The notes under the pieces were generated by a model, which worked only from the letters and a program-made list of their open reading frames with translations, did no database searches and was not told where the DNA came from. Position numbers and translations under genes: made by a program. Below are positions 47,024-56,896 of a stretch of DNA of 64,000 nt, piece after piece. Origin of the DNA: Mycobacterium barrassiae (GTDB lineage Bacteria; Actinomycetota; Actinomycetes; Mycobacteriales; Mycobacteriaceae). The stretch lies in assembly GCF_025822765.1 (NCBI RefSeq), contig NZ_JACKUK010000016.1, positions 438,486 through 502,485 of the forward strand. The letters run 5' to 3'. Each line of letters begins with the position of its first letter. Within the stretch, counting starts at the first letter, position 1.

Positions 47024-50000
47024 ATGAGCGAGACGAATTGGAGCGACGTGAGCGTGAGCGAGCTTCTTCCCAGCGGCACGGTGACGCTGCTGCTCGCCGA
47101 CGTCCAGGGCTCCACGCAGCTGTGGGAGACCGCTCCCGACGAGATGGCCGACGCGGTCACGCGCCTCGATGCTGCGGTGGCCGACGCGACGGCCACGCAC
47201 AGCGGAGTCCGGCCCCTCGAACAGGGCGAGGGTGACAGTTTCGTCATCGCGTTTGCGCGCGCAAGTGACGCGGTGGCGTGCGCGCTGCAGTTGCAACAAG
47301 CGCCCCTGGCGCCGATCCGGCTGCGGATCGGCTTGCACACCGGCGAGGTCCAATTGCGCAGCCAGAACAGCGGGGAGGCCAACTACATCGGTCCGACGAT
47401 CAACCGGACGGCGCGGCTGCGAGATCTCGCGCACGGTGGGCAGACGGTGTTGTCAGCCGCCACCGGCCATCTCGTTGTCGACCAGCTGCCCGTCGGCGCG
47501 TCGCTTTCCGACCTCGGCTCGCACCCGTTGAAGGACCTTCCGAGGCCCGAGCAGGTGATGCAGCTCTGCCACCCAGACCTGTGCAACGAGTTTCCTCCGC
47601 TTCGGGTTTCGAATACCGTTGCCGCGCCGCATCTCCCGGTGCAACTGACCAGCTTCGTTGGCAGAGAAGATGCAATCACGCAGGTGAGCAGACTGTTGGC
47701 CGATAGTCGGCTGGTGACGCTCACCGGAGCAGGCGGGGTAGGCAAGACCCGACTGGCCGTCCATTTGGCCTCAGATACGGAACCACAATTCACCGACGGG
47801 TCGCGCTACGTCGATCTCGCGTCGATCACCGATCCAGATGTGGTGGCGATCACGGTGATTCGCGCCCTCGGGCTGTCGGATCAGCTGGGTCGGCCCACCA
47901 TGGACACGCTCCTTCGGTTCGTCTCAGATCGAGACATGCTCATCGTGTTGGACAATTGCGAGCACCTACTCGACGCGGTGGCAGATCTCGTGGCCGCATT
48001 GTTGGGACGCTGCGGCCACCTGACGCTGTTGGCGACAAGCCGGGAACCGATCGGTGTCCCTGGCGAGGCGACCTGGCGGGTCCCGTCGCTGCCGCTGGCC
48101 GACGAGGCATTGGAGTTGTTCGCAGACCGCGCTCGACTCGCCCGGCCTGACTTCGTTGTCACAGAAGAGAACACCAACACCGTGATGGAGATTTGCCGGC
48201 GGCTCGACGGCATGCCACTGGCCATTGAGCTCGCTGCGGCACGGGTGCGAGCGTTGTCGCTCAATGAGATTCTGGATAGTCTGCACGACCACTTCATGCT
48301 GCTGACGGGGGGCGCGCGCACCTCCGTACGTCGGCAACAGACTCTGCGAGCGTCGGTCGACTGGTCCCACGCCCTGCTCACCGATACCGAACGGATTCTG
48401 TTCCGCAGGCTGGCCGCATTCATGGGTGGGTTCGACCTCGATGCCGCACGCGTCGTCGCGTCCGGCGGCGAGATCGCACCGTTTCAAATTCTCGACCAGC
48501 TGACCCTGCTGGTGGACAAGTCGTTGGTTATTGCCGAGGATGCCCGCGGACGCACCCGATACCGACTGCTCGAGACCGTCCGGCAATACGCGCAGGAGAA
48601 GCTCGGTGAGTCCGGTGAAGCCTCGGCCGTGCGCTTTCGTCACCGCGACTATTACTCGGCGAAAGCAGTACAGCTCAACGCTCCTCCGAAGGACGAATCC
48701 AGGTGGCGGATGTCGTTGGCGGAGGCCGACATCGACAATCTACGGGCGGCTTTCTCGTGGAGCCGTGACAACCGTGAGAACGAACGAGCGCTCCAACTCG
48801 CGTCGGCGCTGTGGCCGCTATGGGTTTCGCGCGGCCGCCTCCGGGAAGCGTTCGCATGGTTCGACGCCGCATTGGCCGCCGACGATGAGTCCGTTCAGCC
48901 GGCCAGCCGCGCATGGGCCCTCGCCCATCGCGTGATGCTGCATTCGCAACTGCAAGAGACCAACCCGGCCGACGACGCCATGGAAGCGCTGACGATCGCA
49001 CGGGACATCGGTGATCCCGCGCTCATCGCCCATGCAGTCCTTGCGTGCGCCAGCACCGCAGGCATAGATCTCGACTTCGCGCAGCCCTACATCGGCGAGG
49101 CGATCGAAATCGCCCGCTCGAATGGTGATCAGACGATGTTGGCTACCGCCCTGACGTGGCATGGGCAATACGCCCACGTCGCCGGTAAGCCGATCGCCGC
49201 ACTGAGCGCCGCCGAAGAAGGCCGGCTTATCGGCGAGCAGCTCGGCCACCGCTATATCGCGCGCGGATGCCGGTGGGCCGCCGGATGGGCACGAATGGCG
49301 CAAGGCGAGTTGCGTACAGCTGCGGCAGAACTCCTCGACCTGGCGGCCGACGCGAGCCGGGATGCGGACGCCATCTGGGCCTGGGCGGGACTCTTTCACG
49401 CAGCGGAAGCGCAGGTTCATCTCGGCGATATCGACGGTGCCCGAGACAGTGTCGACGCTGTGCGCCCAGCCGTCGAAGAGCTCGGCGGCAATTACCAGGC
49501 TTTCACCGATTTGGCGGATGGATTGATTGCAATTGCCGCAGGCGACATCGAAGCGGCACATCGATTCGACCAGAACGCGTGGCGAAAGCTGGACACAACG
49601 CTGTCGTCGCAGGCGAGGATCAGCGCATGGCGGCGAGCGGCCGTCGCCCTCGCGCATGGGGAGACGACCGCTGCAAGGCACTTGGCCGACGAGGCCGTGA
49701 AGATGACGAGCGGATCCCACCGAGCCATCGCACTGACCACGCGTGCTCGGGTCGCGATCGCCCAAGGCGATGTCGCACAGGCCGAGAGTGATGCGCACTC
49801 GGCCCTCATCATCGCCGTAGAGGTCGGTGCGCTGCTCGGGGTCAGCGATACGTTGGACTGCCTGGCCACCCTGGCTTGCCAAGCAAACGCGCATGCCGAA
49901 GCCGCTCGGCTGTTCGGTGCGGCGGACGGAATAAGGCAGCGAACCGGCGAGGTGCGGTTCCAGATATTCCAAGCCGCCTATGACAGCGTCCTCGAGCAAT

Positions 50001-50326
50001 TGCGTAATGCTATGCAGCCGAATGACTTCGACGCCACCTGGACCGAGGGCACACAACTGTCAACAGATGAGGCCATCGGTTACGCGCAGCGCGGTCGCGG
50101 TGAGCGCAAGCGTCCGAGCAGCGGCTGGGAGTCGCTGACCCCCGCCGAGCTCGATGTAGCGCGGCTGGTGTGCGAAGGGCTGGGCAATAAGGAAGTCGCC
50201 GCGCAGCTTTTCGTCTCTCCGCGCACCGTTCAAGCGCACCTCAGCCACATCTACACGAAGCTGGGCGTCAGCACCCGCGTCCAACTGGCGAATGCGGCGC
50301 GCACACGCACCGCGACGGTTGATTAG
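47024..50326 (+). CDS. Adenylate-cyclase-like/NB-ARC/LuxR regulator
   Basis: A 1100-residue multi-domain regulator of the kind found as Rv0890c, Rv1358 and Rv2488c in M. tuberculosis. Residues 17-160 are a class III cyclase domain; Asp26 and Asp71 (metal ligands) and the NRTARL motif are present, but the Lys that selects ATP is not visible. The NB-ARC ATPase follows, with P-loop LTGAGGVGKTRLAVHLA near residue 235. A long helical repeat region leads to a C-terminal LuxR helix-turn-helix (LTPAELDVARLVCEG; VSPRTVQAHLSHIYTKLG) at about residues 1035-1092. Its trigger is unknown. It is divergent from the P450 gene, with 155 bp between them. Confidence 0.9.
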   Translation: MSETNWSDVSVSELLPSGTVTLLLADVQGSTQLWETAPDEMADAVTRLDAAVADATATHSGVRPLEQGEGDSFVIAFARASDAVACALQLQQAPLAPIRLRIGLHTGEVQLRSQNSGEANYIGPTINRTARLRDLAHGGQTVLSAATGHLVVDQLPVGASLSDLGSHPLKDLPRPEQVMQLCHPDLCNEFPPLRVSNTVAAPHLPVQLTSFVGREDAITQVSRLLADSRLVTLTGAGGVGKTRLAVHLASDTEPQFTDGSRYVDLASITDPDVVAITVIRALGLSDQLGRPTMDTLLRFVSDRDMLIVLDNCEHLLDAVADLVAALLGRCGHLTLLATSREPIGVPGEATWRVPSLPLADEALELFADRARLARPDFVVTEENTNTVMEICRRLDGMPLAIELAAARVRALSLNEILDSLHDHFMLLTGGARTSVRRQQTLRASVDWSHALLTDTERILFRRLAAFMGGFDLDAARVVASGGEIAPFQILDQLTLLVDKSLVIAEDARGRTRYRLLETVRQYAQEKLGESGEASAVRFRHRDYYSAKAVQLNAPPKDESRWRMSLAEADIDNLRAAFSWSRDNRENERALQLASALWPLWVSRGRLREAFAWFDAALAADDESVQPASRAWALAHRVMLHSQLQETNPADDAMEALTIARDIGDPALIAHAVLACASTAGIDLDFAQPYIGEAIEIARSNGDQTMLATALTWHGQYAHVAGKPIAALSAAEEGRLIGEQLGHRYIARGCRWAAGWARMAQGELRTAAAELLDLAADASRDADAIWAWAGLFHAAEAQVHLGDIDGARDSVDAVRPAVEELGGNYQAFTDLADGLIAIAAGDIEAAHRFDQNAWRKLDTTLSSQARISAWRRAAVALAHGETTAARHLADEAVKMTSGSHRAIALTTRARVAIAQGDVAQAESDAHSALIIAVEVGALLGVSDTLDCLATLACQANAHAEAARLFGAADGIRQRTGEVRFQIFQAAYDSVLEQLRNAMQPNDFDATWTEGTQLSTDEAIGYAQRGRGERKRPSSGWESLTPAELDVARLVCEGLGNKEVAAQLFVSPRTVQAHLSHIYTKLGVSTRVQLANAARTRTATVD

Positions 50327-50340
50327 CGCGCCGAAATCGC

Positions 50341-51417
50341 TCAAATATCGGTCGAGTAGCGGATACCGCCGTCGGGAATCGTGACTCCCGGCCACACCCG
50401 TGCGCCACGCAACAACTCGCAGCGCGCACCGATGTCGGCGCCGTCGCCGATCACGCCGTCGCGGATCAGCGCACGGGGACCGATGTGCGCGCCGAACCCG
50501 ATGATCGACCGCTCGATCACCGCGCCGGCCCCGACCTTGGCGCCGTCGAAGATCACCGCACCGTCCAGCCGTGCGCCACCGGCGATTTCGGCGCCGCGCC
50601 CGACGACCGTACCGCCGATCAGCAGCGCACCGGGTGCGACGCTCGCGCCGTCGTGAACCAACTCCTCGCCGCGGTGACCGTGCAGCGCCGGCGACGGCGC
50701 GATACCGCGAACCAAGTCAGCTGAGCCGCGTACGAAATCCTCGGGGGTGCCCATGTCGCGCCAATACGTGGAATCGACGTACCCGCACACCCGAAGACCG
50801 TCGGCCAGCAGTGCCGGGAACACCTCGCGTTCGACGGAAAGCGCGCGTCCCTTCGGGATCCGGTCGATCACCTCGCGCTTGAAGACATAGCAGCCGGCGT
50901 TGATCTGATCGGTGGGCGGATCCTGCGTCTTCTCCAGGAACGCGGTGACCACACCTTCGGAGTCGGTCGGCACGCAGCCGAACGCACGGGGATCGCCGAC
51001 ACGCACCAGATGCAGCGTCACGTCGGCGTGGTTGCTCTCGTGGCTGTCCAGCAGCGCACGCAGGTCGGCGCCCGACAGCACGTCGCCGTTGAACACCAGC
51101 ACGGTGTCGTGCCGCAGCCTCGACGCCACATTGGCGATGCCGCCGCCCGTCCCGAGAGGCTCGTCCTCGACGACGTACTCGATCTGCAGACCCATCTTGG
51201 ATCCGTCGCCGAACTCCGACTCGAATACCGACGCCTTGTACGACGTGCCGAGCACCACGTGCTCGATGCCGGCATCGGCGATCCTCGACAGCAAATGGGT
51301 CAGGAAGGGCAGGCCCGCGGTCGGCAGCATCGGTTTGGGCGCCGACAGCGTCAACGGGCGCAGCCGGGTGCCCAGACCGCCCACCAGAACGACGGCGTCC
51401 ACTTCTGCCGGATTCAT
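50341..51417 (-). CDS. manC: Mannose-1-phosphate guanylyltransferase (Rv3264c-like)
   Basis: A 358-residue nucleotidyltransferase that makes GDP-mannose. The N-terminal Rossmann-like domain begins VVLVGGLGTRLRPLT and includes KPMLP and the metal-binding FNGDVLSG. The C-terminal hexapeptide-repeat left-handed helix (about residues 250-350) is rich in Gly-Ala turns (VGRGAEIAGGARLDG). The start shares one base with the wbbL stop (TGATG). The family also includes RmlA-type enzymes, so the sugar is inferred from M. tuberculosis synteny. Confidence 0.9.
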   Translation of the reverse strand: MNPAEVDAVVLVGGLGTRLRPLTLSAPKPMLPTAGLPFLTHLLSRIADAGIEHVVLGTSYKASVFESEFGDGSKMGLQIEYVVEDEPLGTGGGIANVASRLRHDTVLVFNGDVLSGADLRALLDSHESNHADVTLHLVRVGDPRAFGCVPTDSEGVVTAFLEKTQDPPTDQINAGCYVFKREVIDRIPKGRALSVEREVFPALLADGLRVCGYVDSTYWRDMGTPEDFVRGSADLVRGIAPSPALHGHRGEELVHDGASVAPGALLIGGTVVGRGAEIAGGARLDGAVIFDGAKVGAGAVIERSIIGFGAHIGPRALIRDGVIGDGADIGARCELLRGARVWPGVTIPDGGIRYSTDI

Positions 51418-52319
51418 CAGCGCCGTCCTTTCGCCTGCTTCCGCCGGGCATTGCGTACCACCAGCCCCGCCCGCGCGGCGAGAGCGGCCCTGATCGTCCA
51501 CCGCAACGGCGCCTGTGACCAGTGCGAATAGCGATCTGCCAGAAAAGTGTAGGTACTGGTGTGGTGGGCAGCCAAGTTGCGTGCGGGATCCCGCCCGGCC
51601 GCATGGCCCTTGTCGTGCAGAATCTCCGCCGCGGGCACGTACACGTTCTGCCAGCCCGCCCGAGCCAGGCGATCGCCCAGGTCGACGTCCTCCATGTACA
51701 TGAAATAACGCTCGTCGAAACCCGCGACCTCCTCGAACGCCGCGCGCCGCAGCAAAAGGCACGAGCCCGAAAGCCAGCCGACGGGTCGTTCGCTCGGTTC
51801 GAGCCTGGCCTGCCGGTAGGCAGCGGTCCACGGATTGGACCGCCACAGCGGTCCGACGACGGCGTGCATGCCGCCGCGGATGAGGCTGGGCTGGTGCCGC
51901 GCCGACGGGTACACCGTGCCGTCGGGGTCGCGGATCATCGGTCCCAGCGCACCCGCCCGCGGCCAGCGGGCCGCCGCATCCAGCAGGATGTCGATGCTGT
52001 TGGGCCCCCACTGGACATCGGGATTGGCGACGATGAAGAAGTCAGAATTCTCGGAGATCTGCTGAGTTGCACCATCTTTCAGGAACTCGTCGACCGCGCG
52101 GTTGACCGCGGTACCGTAGCCGAGGTTCGACCCGGTCCGCAGCAGGCGCACGTTGGGATACCGCTCGAGCGCTTCTTCCGGCGCACCGTCGGTGGACCCG
52201 TTGTCGGACATGATGACGGTCACCGCCCGGTCCGTGGCGTGCGACAGCGACGCCAGAAACCGGTTCAGATGTGGCCCCGGTGAATACGTCACCGTCACCA
52301 CGACTAATTCGTCACTCAC
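51417..52319 (-). CDS. wbbL: Rhamnosyltransferase WbbL (arabinogalactan linker)
   Basis: A 300-residue GT2 glycosyltransferase that adds rhamnose to GlcNAc-PP-decaprenol, making the linker between peptidoglycan and arabinogalactan. Visible motifs are SDNGSTDGAPEEAL, VANPDVQWGP (DxD-like) and GFDERYFMYMEDVDLGDRL. Two short hydrophobic patches occur; it is likely membrane-associated. It follows rmlD by 34 bp and is coupled to manC. Essential in M. tuberculosis (Rv3265c). Confidence 0.94.
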   Translation of the reverse strand: MSDELVVVTVTYSPGPHLNRFLASLSHATDRAVTVIMSDNGSTDGAPEEALERYPNVRLLRTGSNLGYGTAVNRAVDEFLKDGATQQISENSDFFIVANPDVQWGPNSIDILLDAAARWPRAGALGPMIRDPDGTVYPSARHQPSLIRGGMHAVVGPLWRSNPWTAAYRQARLEPSERPVGWLSGSCLLLRRAAFEEVAGFDERYFMYMEDVDLGDRLARAGWQNVYVPAAEILHDKGHAAGRDPARNLAAHHTSTYTFLADRYSHWSQAPLRWTIRAALAARAGLVVRNARRKQAKGRR

Positions 52320-52353
52320 CTAGCGGCTACCAACTCGACTCACGGCGTAGAGG

Positions 52354-53217
52354 TTAACTGTGCTCGGCCAGAGCGGCGGCAAGCGCTTCGCGCCACGGCC
52401 GCAGCGGGGTCAACCCCGCCTTCTCCGACAATCGCGACGACAACACCGAATAGGCAGGTCGAGGGGCGGGTCTCGGGAAGCGGCCGCTGTCGACCGGCCG
52501 CACCCGGGCAGGATCGGCGCCAACGCCCTCGAACACCGCCTGCGCCTGCTCGAAACGGCTGGTCTGGCCGCCGTTGGCGGCGTGCAGGATCGGTTCCCGA
52601 ATGTTGCCCTCGGCGACCTCGAGCAGCGCACCCACCAGATCGGCGGCATATGTCGGCGACCCCACCTGGTCGGTCACCACATCCACTGGCCCGTCGCCTG
52701 CGGCCAGCCGGCGCATCACGGCCACGAAGTCACCGCCGTCGCCGCCCTCGTAGATCCACGCCGTCCTGACGATGTGCGCGTCGGGCATCGCTGCCAGCAC
52801 CGAGAACTCACCTGCGAGCTTGGTGCGCCCGTACACGCTGAGCGGCCCCGTCTCGTCGTCGATCTCATAGGGCCGGTCGCTGGTGCCGGGGAACACGTAG
52901 TCGGTGGAGATATGGATGAAGTCGGCTCCTGCCCGCGCACAGGCCTGCGCGATGTTGGCCGGGCCCACCGCGTTGACGGCATGCGCGCGTTCCTCGTCGG
53001 ATTCGGCTGCGTCGACGTTGGTGTAGGCCGCGCAGTTGATCACCACGTCACCAGGTTCGATGAATCGCTCCGCCGCCGACGCATCGGTGATGTCCCACTC
53101 AGATGACATCAACGCCAGCACTTCGCGACCCAGTTTACGCGCCTGAGCTGCCAATTCGCGTCCGACCATGCCACCGGCACCGGAGATAACAATTCGGGCA
53201 GACTCTCGGAAAGACAT
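52354..53217 (-). CDS. rmlD: dTDP-4-dehydrorhamnose reductase
   Basis: Last step of dTDP-rhamnose synthesis, feeding WbbL next door. The 287-residue short-chain dehydrogenase has GAGGMVG at the N-terminus, the catalytic YGRTK (Tyr-X3-Lys) motif and STDYVFPG. The ATG at 53217 gives the family start MSFRESARIVISGAGG; upstream in-frame sequence is not family-like. Divergent from the LCP gene, with 67 bp between the starts. Confidence 0.95.
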   Translation of the reverse strand: MSFRESARIVISGAGGMVGRELAAQARKLGREVLALMSSEWDITDASAAERFIEPGDVVINCAAYTNVDAAESDEERAHAVNAVGPANIAQACARAGADFIHISTDYVFPGTSDRPYEIDDETGPLSVYGRTKLAGEFSVLAAMPDAHIVRTAWIYEGGDGGDFVAVMRRLAAGDGPVDVVTDQVGSPTYAADLVGALLEVAEGNIREPILHAANGGQTSRFEQAQAVFEGVGADPARVRPVDSGRFPRPAPRPAYSVLSSRLSEKAGLTPLRPWREALAAALAEHS

Positions 53218-53284
53218 AGTGACGAGTCTGGCACGCCGACCCGCGCTACCGAGCCTGCGCCCTTTTCGCAAGTAGCCTGGGCTG

Positions 53285-54745
53285 ATGCCCGCTCGCACAT
53301 TTCGTGTCATCGCCGTGTCGTTGGCACTGGCGATCGTCGTCGGAACCGGGGTCGCATGGGGCAAGATCCGATCGTTCGAATCCGGCATCAACCACATCTC
53401 GCCCTTGGCGCTCGGCGGCGGCGGCGAAGACGGTGCGATCGACATCCTGCTGGTCGGGGTCGACAGTCGCACAGATGCACACGGAAACCCGCTGTCCGCG
53501 GAAGAACTCGCCACCTTGCGGGCCGGTGACGACGAGGCGACCAACACCGACACCATCATCTTGATCCGCATCCCTAACAACGGGAAGTCCGCCACCGCGA
53601 TCTCAATTCCCCGCGACTCCTACGTGGAGGCACCCGGGATCGGGAAGATGAAGATCAACGGTGTCTACGGTTCTGCGCACTTCGAGAAGCTGGTGGAGCT
53701 CGTCGAACAGGACGGCATGGACAAGGCGCAGGCCGAGCCGGAAGCCATCGAGGCCGGCCGCGAAGCGCTGATCAAAACTGTCGCCAATCTGACCGGCGTC
53801 ACGGTGGACCACTACGCCGAAATCGGTTTGCTCGGCTTCTCGCTCATCACCGACGCGCTCGGCGGCGTGAACGTGTGCCTGAAAAATCCGGTCTACGAAC
53901 CGCTTTCGGGTGCGGACTTCCCTGCGGGCTGGCAGAAGCTGGACGGTCCGCAGGCGCTGAGCTTCGTTCGTCAGCGCCACGATCTCCCCCGCGGCGACCT
54001 CGATCGCGTGGTGCGCCAGCAGGCTGTGATGGCATCGCTTGCGCACGAAGTCATCTCGGGCAAGACGTTGTCCAGCCCCGCGACCCTGAACCGCCTGCAG
54101 GACGCCGTACAACGCTCGGTGGTGCTCTCCGACGGTTGGGACGTCATGGAATTCGCCGAGCAGTTGCAGAAGCTCGCGGCGGGTAACGTCGCCTTCGCCA
54201 CGATTCCCGTTCTGCAGGAGAACGGGTGGAGCGACGACGGGATGCAGAGCGTCGTGCGCGTCGATCCCACCGAGGTCAAGGAGTGGGTCGACGGACTCCT
54301 ACACGACCAGGACGAGGGCAAGACCGAGGAACTCGCGTACTCGCCGGAGAAGACGACCGTCGACGTGGTCAACGCCACCGACATCAACGGTCTCGCCTCC
54401 TCGGTCTCCCGAGTGCTGGCCGCCAAGGGCTTCACCCCTGGCAGTACCGGCAACCACGAAGGCGTGAGCAACAGCCAGGTACAGGCCGCCAAGGCCGACG
54501 ACATTGGCGCGCAGGAGATTGCCAAGGAGCTCGGTGGGCTGCCCGTCGTCGAGGACGCCTCGGTGGCTCCCGGGATGGTCCGGGTCGTGCTGGCCAACGA
54601 CTACACGGGCCCCGGTTCAGGTCTCGACGGTGCCGACCCGATGCTGTCCACCACCGACCCCGTTGCGGCCGAGGTGCCTGCGGTCGACCCGCTGGCGTCG
54701 CCGATCATCACCGCCGGTTCGGACGATCCGGAGTGCGTCAACTAG
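53285..54745 (+). CDS. LytR-CpsA-Psr (LCP) family protein, arabinogalactan-peptidoglycan ligase type
   Basis: A 486-residue membrane-anchored enzyme matching Rv3267 (Lcp1). One N-terminal transmembrane helix (residues 7-25) is followed by the LCP catalytic domain with SIPRDSYVEAPG, EIGLLGFSLITDALGG and FVRQRHDLPRGDLDRVVRQQ, the Arg/Asp residues that bind the pyrophosphate. The C-terminal LytR_C-like domain (VDVVNATDINGLASSVSRVL) ends in a Cys-containing tail. It attaches arabinogalactan to peptidoglycan, which fits its place beside rmlD and wbbL. Confidence 0.94.
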   Translation: MPARTFRVIAVSLALAIVVGTGVAWGKIRSFESGINHISPLALGGGGEDGAIDILLVGVDSRTDAHGNPLSAEELATLRAGDDEATNTDTIILIRIPNNGKSATAISIPRDSYVEAPGIGKMKINGVYGSAHFEKLVELVEQDGMDKAQAEPEAIEAGREALIKTVANLTGVTVDHYAEIGLLGFSLITDALGGVNVCLKNPVYEPLSGADFPAGWQKLDGPQALSFVRQRHDLPRGDLDRVVRQQAVMASLAHEVISGKTLSSPATLNRLQDAVQRSVVLSDGWDVMEFAEQLQKLAAGNVAFATIPVLQENGWSDDGMQSVVRVDPTEVKEWVDGLLHDQDEGKTEELAYSPEKTTVDVVNATDINGLASSVSRVLAAKGFTPGSTGNHEGVSNSQVQAAKADDIGAQEIAKELGGLPVVEDASVAPGMVRVVLANDYTGPGSGLDGADPMLSTTDPVAAEVPAVDPLASPIITAGSDDPECVN

Positions 54746-54747
54746 AC

Positions 54748-55452
54748 GTGAGCACAGTCAGTTCGGCGATCCTCGATCCGCTCATGGCGTCCGACCCTGC
54801 CGGCCCGCGGATCACCTACTACGACGACGCCACAGGCGAGCGAATCGAGTTGTCCACCGCCACCCTGGTGAACTGGGCGGCCAAGACCGGCAACCTGCTA
54901 CGGGACGAACTGGGCGCCGGGCCGGACACCAAGGTGGCCGTGCTGTTGCCCGCGCACTGGCAGACCGCCGCAGTGCTGTTCGGGATTTGGTGGATCGGTG
55001 CGGAGGTCGTCGCCGGTGGACAGGCCGATGTCGCGCTGTGCACCGCGGCACGGCTCGGCGAGGCGGACGACGCCGTCGGCGTCGGTGAGATCGCGGTCCT
55101 GTCGCTGGATCCGTTCGGCAAGCCGGCTCCCGATCTTCCTGTGGGCGTGACGGACTACGCCACTGCGGTCCGCGTGCACGGCGATCAGATCACCCCCGAG
55201 TGCCACCCCGGTGCCGCGCTCGAGGGCCGGTCGGTGGCCGAGGTGCTGTCCGCGGCGAACGCTTCGGCGAACGCACAGGGGCTCACGTCGGACGACCGCG
55301 TGCTGTCGACGGCCGACTGGATAACTGGCGACGACCTGGTCAATCACCTGCTGGCGCTGTACGCGGTCGGGGCGTCGCTTGTGCAGGTCGCGAATCCGGA
55401 TACCGCGGCGCTGGATCGTCGCAGACAAACGGAGAAGATCACCCGCGGGTAG
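54748..55452 (+). CDS. TIGR03089 family protein (Rv3268-like)
   Basis: A 234-residue actinobacterial protein resembling the N-terminal part of acyl-adenylating enzymes (WAAKTGNLLRDELGAGPDTKVAVLLPAHWQTAAVLFGIW), but too short to contain the full adenylation domain. Function is unknown. It begins with GTG 2 bp after the LCP stop, so it is probably co-transcribed. It ends 23 bp before the multicopper oxidase start. Confidence 0.85.
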   Translation: MSTVSSAILDPLMASDPAGPRITYYDDATGERIELSTATLVNWAAKTGNLLRDELGAGPDTKVAVLLPAHWQTAAVLFGIWWIGAEVVAGGQADVALCTAARLGEADDAVGVGEIAVLSLDPFGKPAPDLPVGVTDYATAVRVHGDQITPECHPGAALEGRSVAEVLSAANASANAQGLTSDDRVLSTADWITGDDLVNHLLALYAVGASLVQVANPDTAALDRRRQTEKITRG

Positions 55453-55475
55453 CCGAAAAGTGCCACGCTTGGAGC

Positions 55476-56891
55476 ATGCTCGGCCGACGGCAGTTCCTCG
55501 CGCTGGGCGCGGTAGGCGTCGCGGGAGTGGCGGCGGCCTGCTCACGGTCCCAGGCGCCGTCCGGCCCGCCGGCCCCGGACCTCACGCTGGCCGCCGGGGA
55601 GACCGACATCGACCTCGCCGGCGCCACGCTGCGCACCTGGGCCTACGGAAATCAGGTTCCCGCTCAGGAGATTCGCGTGCGCAAGGGGCAGCGGATCCGC
55701 GCGGAACTGACCAATGCGCTGCCGCAGGGCGTCACCGTGCACTGGCACGGCATCGCCATCGTCAATGACATGGACGGAGTGCCGCCGCTGACGCAGGCCG
55801 CGGTGCCGAAGGGGCAGACGTTCCTCTACGACTTCGTGGTGCCCGACGCCGGAACGTATTGGTTCCATTCCCATGTCGGCACTCAACTCGACCGCGGCCT
55901 GTACGGACCGTTGATCGTCGAGGACCCCGATGAGAAGGTCGACTACGACGGCGAAATCGTTGTGGTGCTTGACGATTGGATCGATGGCACCGGCACCAAC
56001 CCGGACGAGGTGTTCGCGAACCTGCGCAGGACGGGCATGAAGCCGATGGAACCGGGCGGCCCAGGGGTGACGCCGACGAGCCCACTCGGGTCGGACGGCG
56101 GCGACGTCACCTACCCGTACTTCATCATCAACGGCCGCGCCCCACAGGATCCCCAGGTGGTGGATTTCCGTACGGGCCAACGGATCCGACTGCGAGTGAT
56201 CAACGCGGGCTCGGACACCGCGTTCCGGGTCGCGGTGCCCGACACGACGATGAGGGTGATCCAAACCGACGGCTTCCCGGTGGTGCCGGTGCAGGCGACC
56301 TCGGTGATTCTCGGCATGGGCGAGCGGGTGGACGCGATCATCACCGTCAACGAGTCGCTGCCGGTCGTCGCCGTGCCGGAGGGCAAAGAAGGCCACGCAC
56401 GGCTGAACATGCGGGTCAATCACGCGCCGGCCACCATGAACGTGGACGCGTTCGTCGCGGCGGTACGCGCCCAGGTACCGCTGGACACCGCGACGCTGTC
56501 ACCGACCCCGGAAGTCACGTTGCCTGCGAAAGCCCCCGACCAAGTCATCGACGCCCGCCTGGCGGGACCCGTCGACGGCTACAACTGGCCGATCAACGGC
56601 AAGCAGTACGACCCGCCGCGCGGCGGGGTCGCGGTGAAACCGAACCAGCGCGTCCGGATCCGCTACATCAACGAGTCGATGATGTTCCACCCGCTACACC
56701 TGCACGGCCACACGTTCCAGGTGATGAAGGGTGCCACCCCGAAGGCTCGCAAAGACACCGTGCTGGTGCCGCCCCTGCAGACCGTCGACGTCGACTTCGA
56801 TACGAACAACCCCGGCAAGTGGATCACCCACTGCCACAACACCTATCACCTCGAGGCGGGGATGGCGTTCTTCCTCGAGTACTCGGGCTAA
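55476..56891 (+). CDS. Tat-exported multicopper oxidase (MmcO/CueO-like)
   Basis: A 471-residue copper enzyme. The signal begins MLGRRQFLALGA (twin Arg) and ends at a lipobox-like VAAAC, suggesting a lipidated periplasmic protein as with Rv0846c. The four copper motifs are HWHGIAI, WFHSHVG, HPLHLHGH and HCHNTYHLEAGM, all intact. The Met near residue 400 could be the type 1 axial ligand. It oxidises Cu(I) or phenolics and would protect against copper. In M. tuberculosis a different gene set, including ctpC, follows Rv3268, so this is a local insertion. Confidence 0.92.
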   Translation: MLGRRQFLALGAVGVAGVAAACSRSQAPSGPPAPDLTLAAGETDIDLAGATLRTWAYGNQVPAQEIRVRKGQRIRAELTNALPQGVTVHWHGIAIVNDMDGVPPLTQAAVPKGQTFLYDFVVPDAGTYWFHSHVGTQLDRGLYGPLIVEDPDEKVDYDGEIVVVLDDWIDGTGTNPDEVFANLRRTGMKPMEPGGPGVTPTSPLGSDGGDVTYPYFIINGRAPQDPQVVDFRTGQRIRLRVINAGSDTAFRVAVPDTTMRVIQTDGFPVVPVQATSVILGMGERVDAIITVNESLPVVAVPEGKEGHARLNMRVNHAPATMNVDAFVAAVRAQVPLDTATLSPTPEVTLPAKAPDQVIDARLAGPVDGYNWPINGKQYDPPRGGVAVKPNQRVRIRYINESMMFHPLHLHGHTFQVMKGATPKARKDTVLVPPLQTVDVDFDTNNPGKWITHCHNTYHLEAGMAFFLEYSG

Positions 56892-56896
56892 CTTGT

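Noticed and set aside
50341-52011. A single 556-codon minus-strand protein combining glycosyltransferase and nucleotidyltransferase parts
   Set aside because: The upstream part is an out-of-frame shadow of wbbL; the nucleotidyltransferase starts at ATG 51417 at the wbbL stop.
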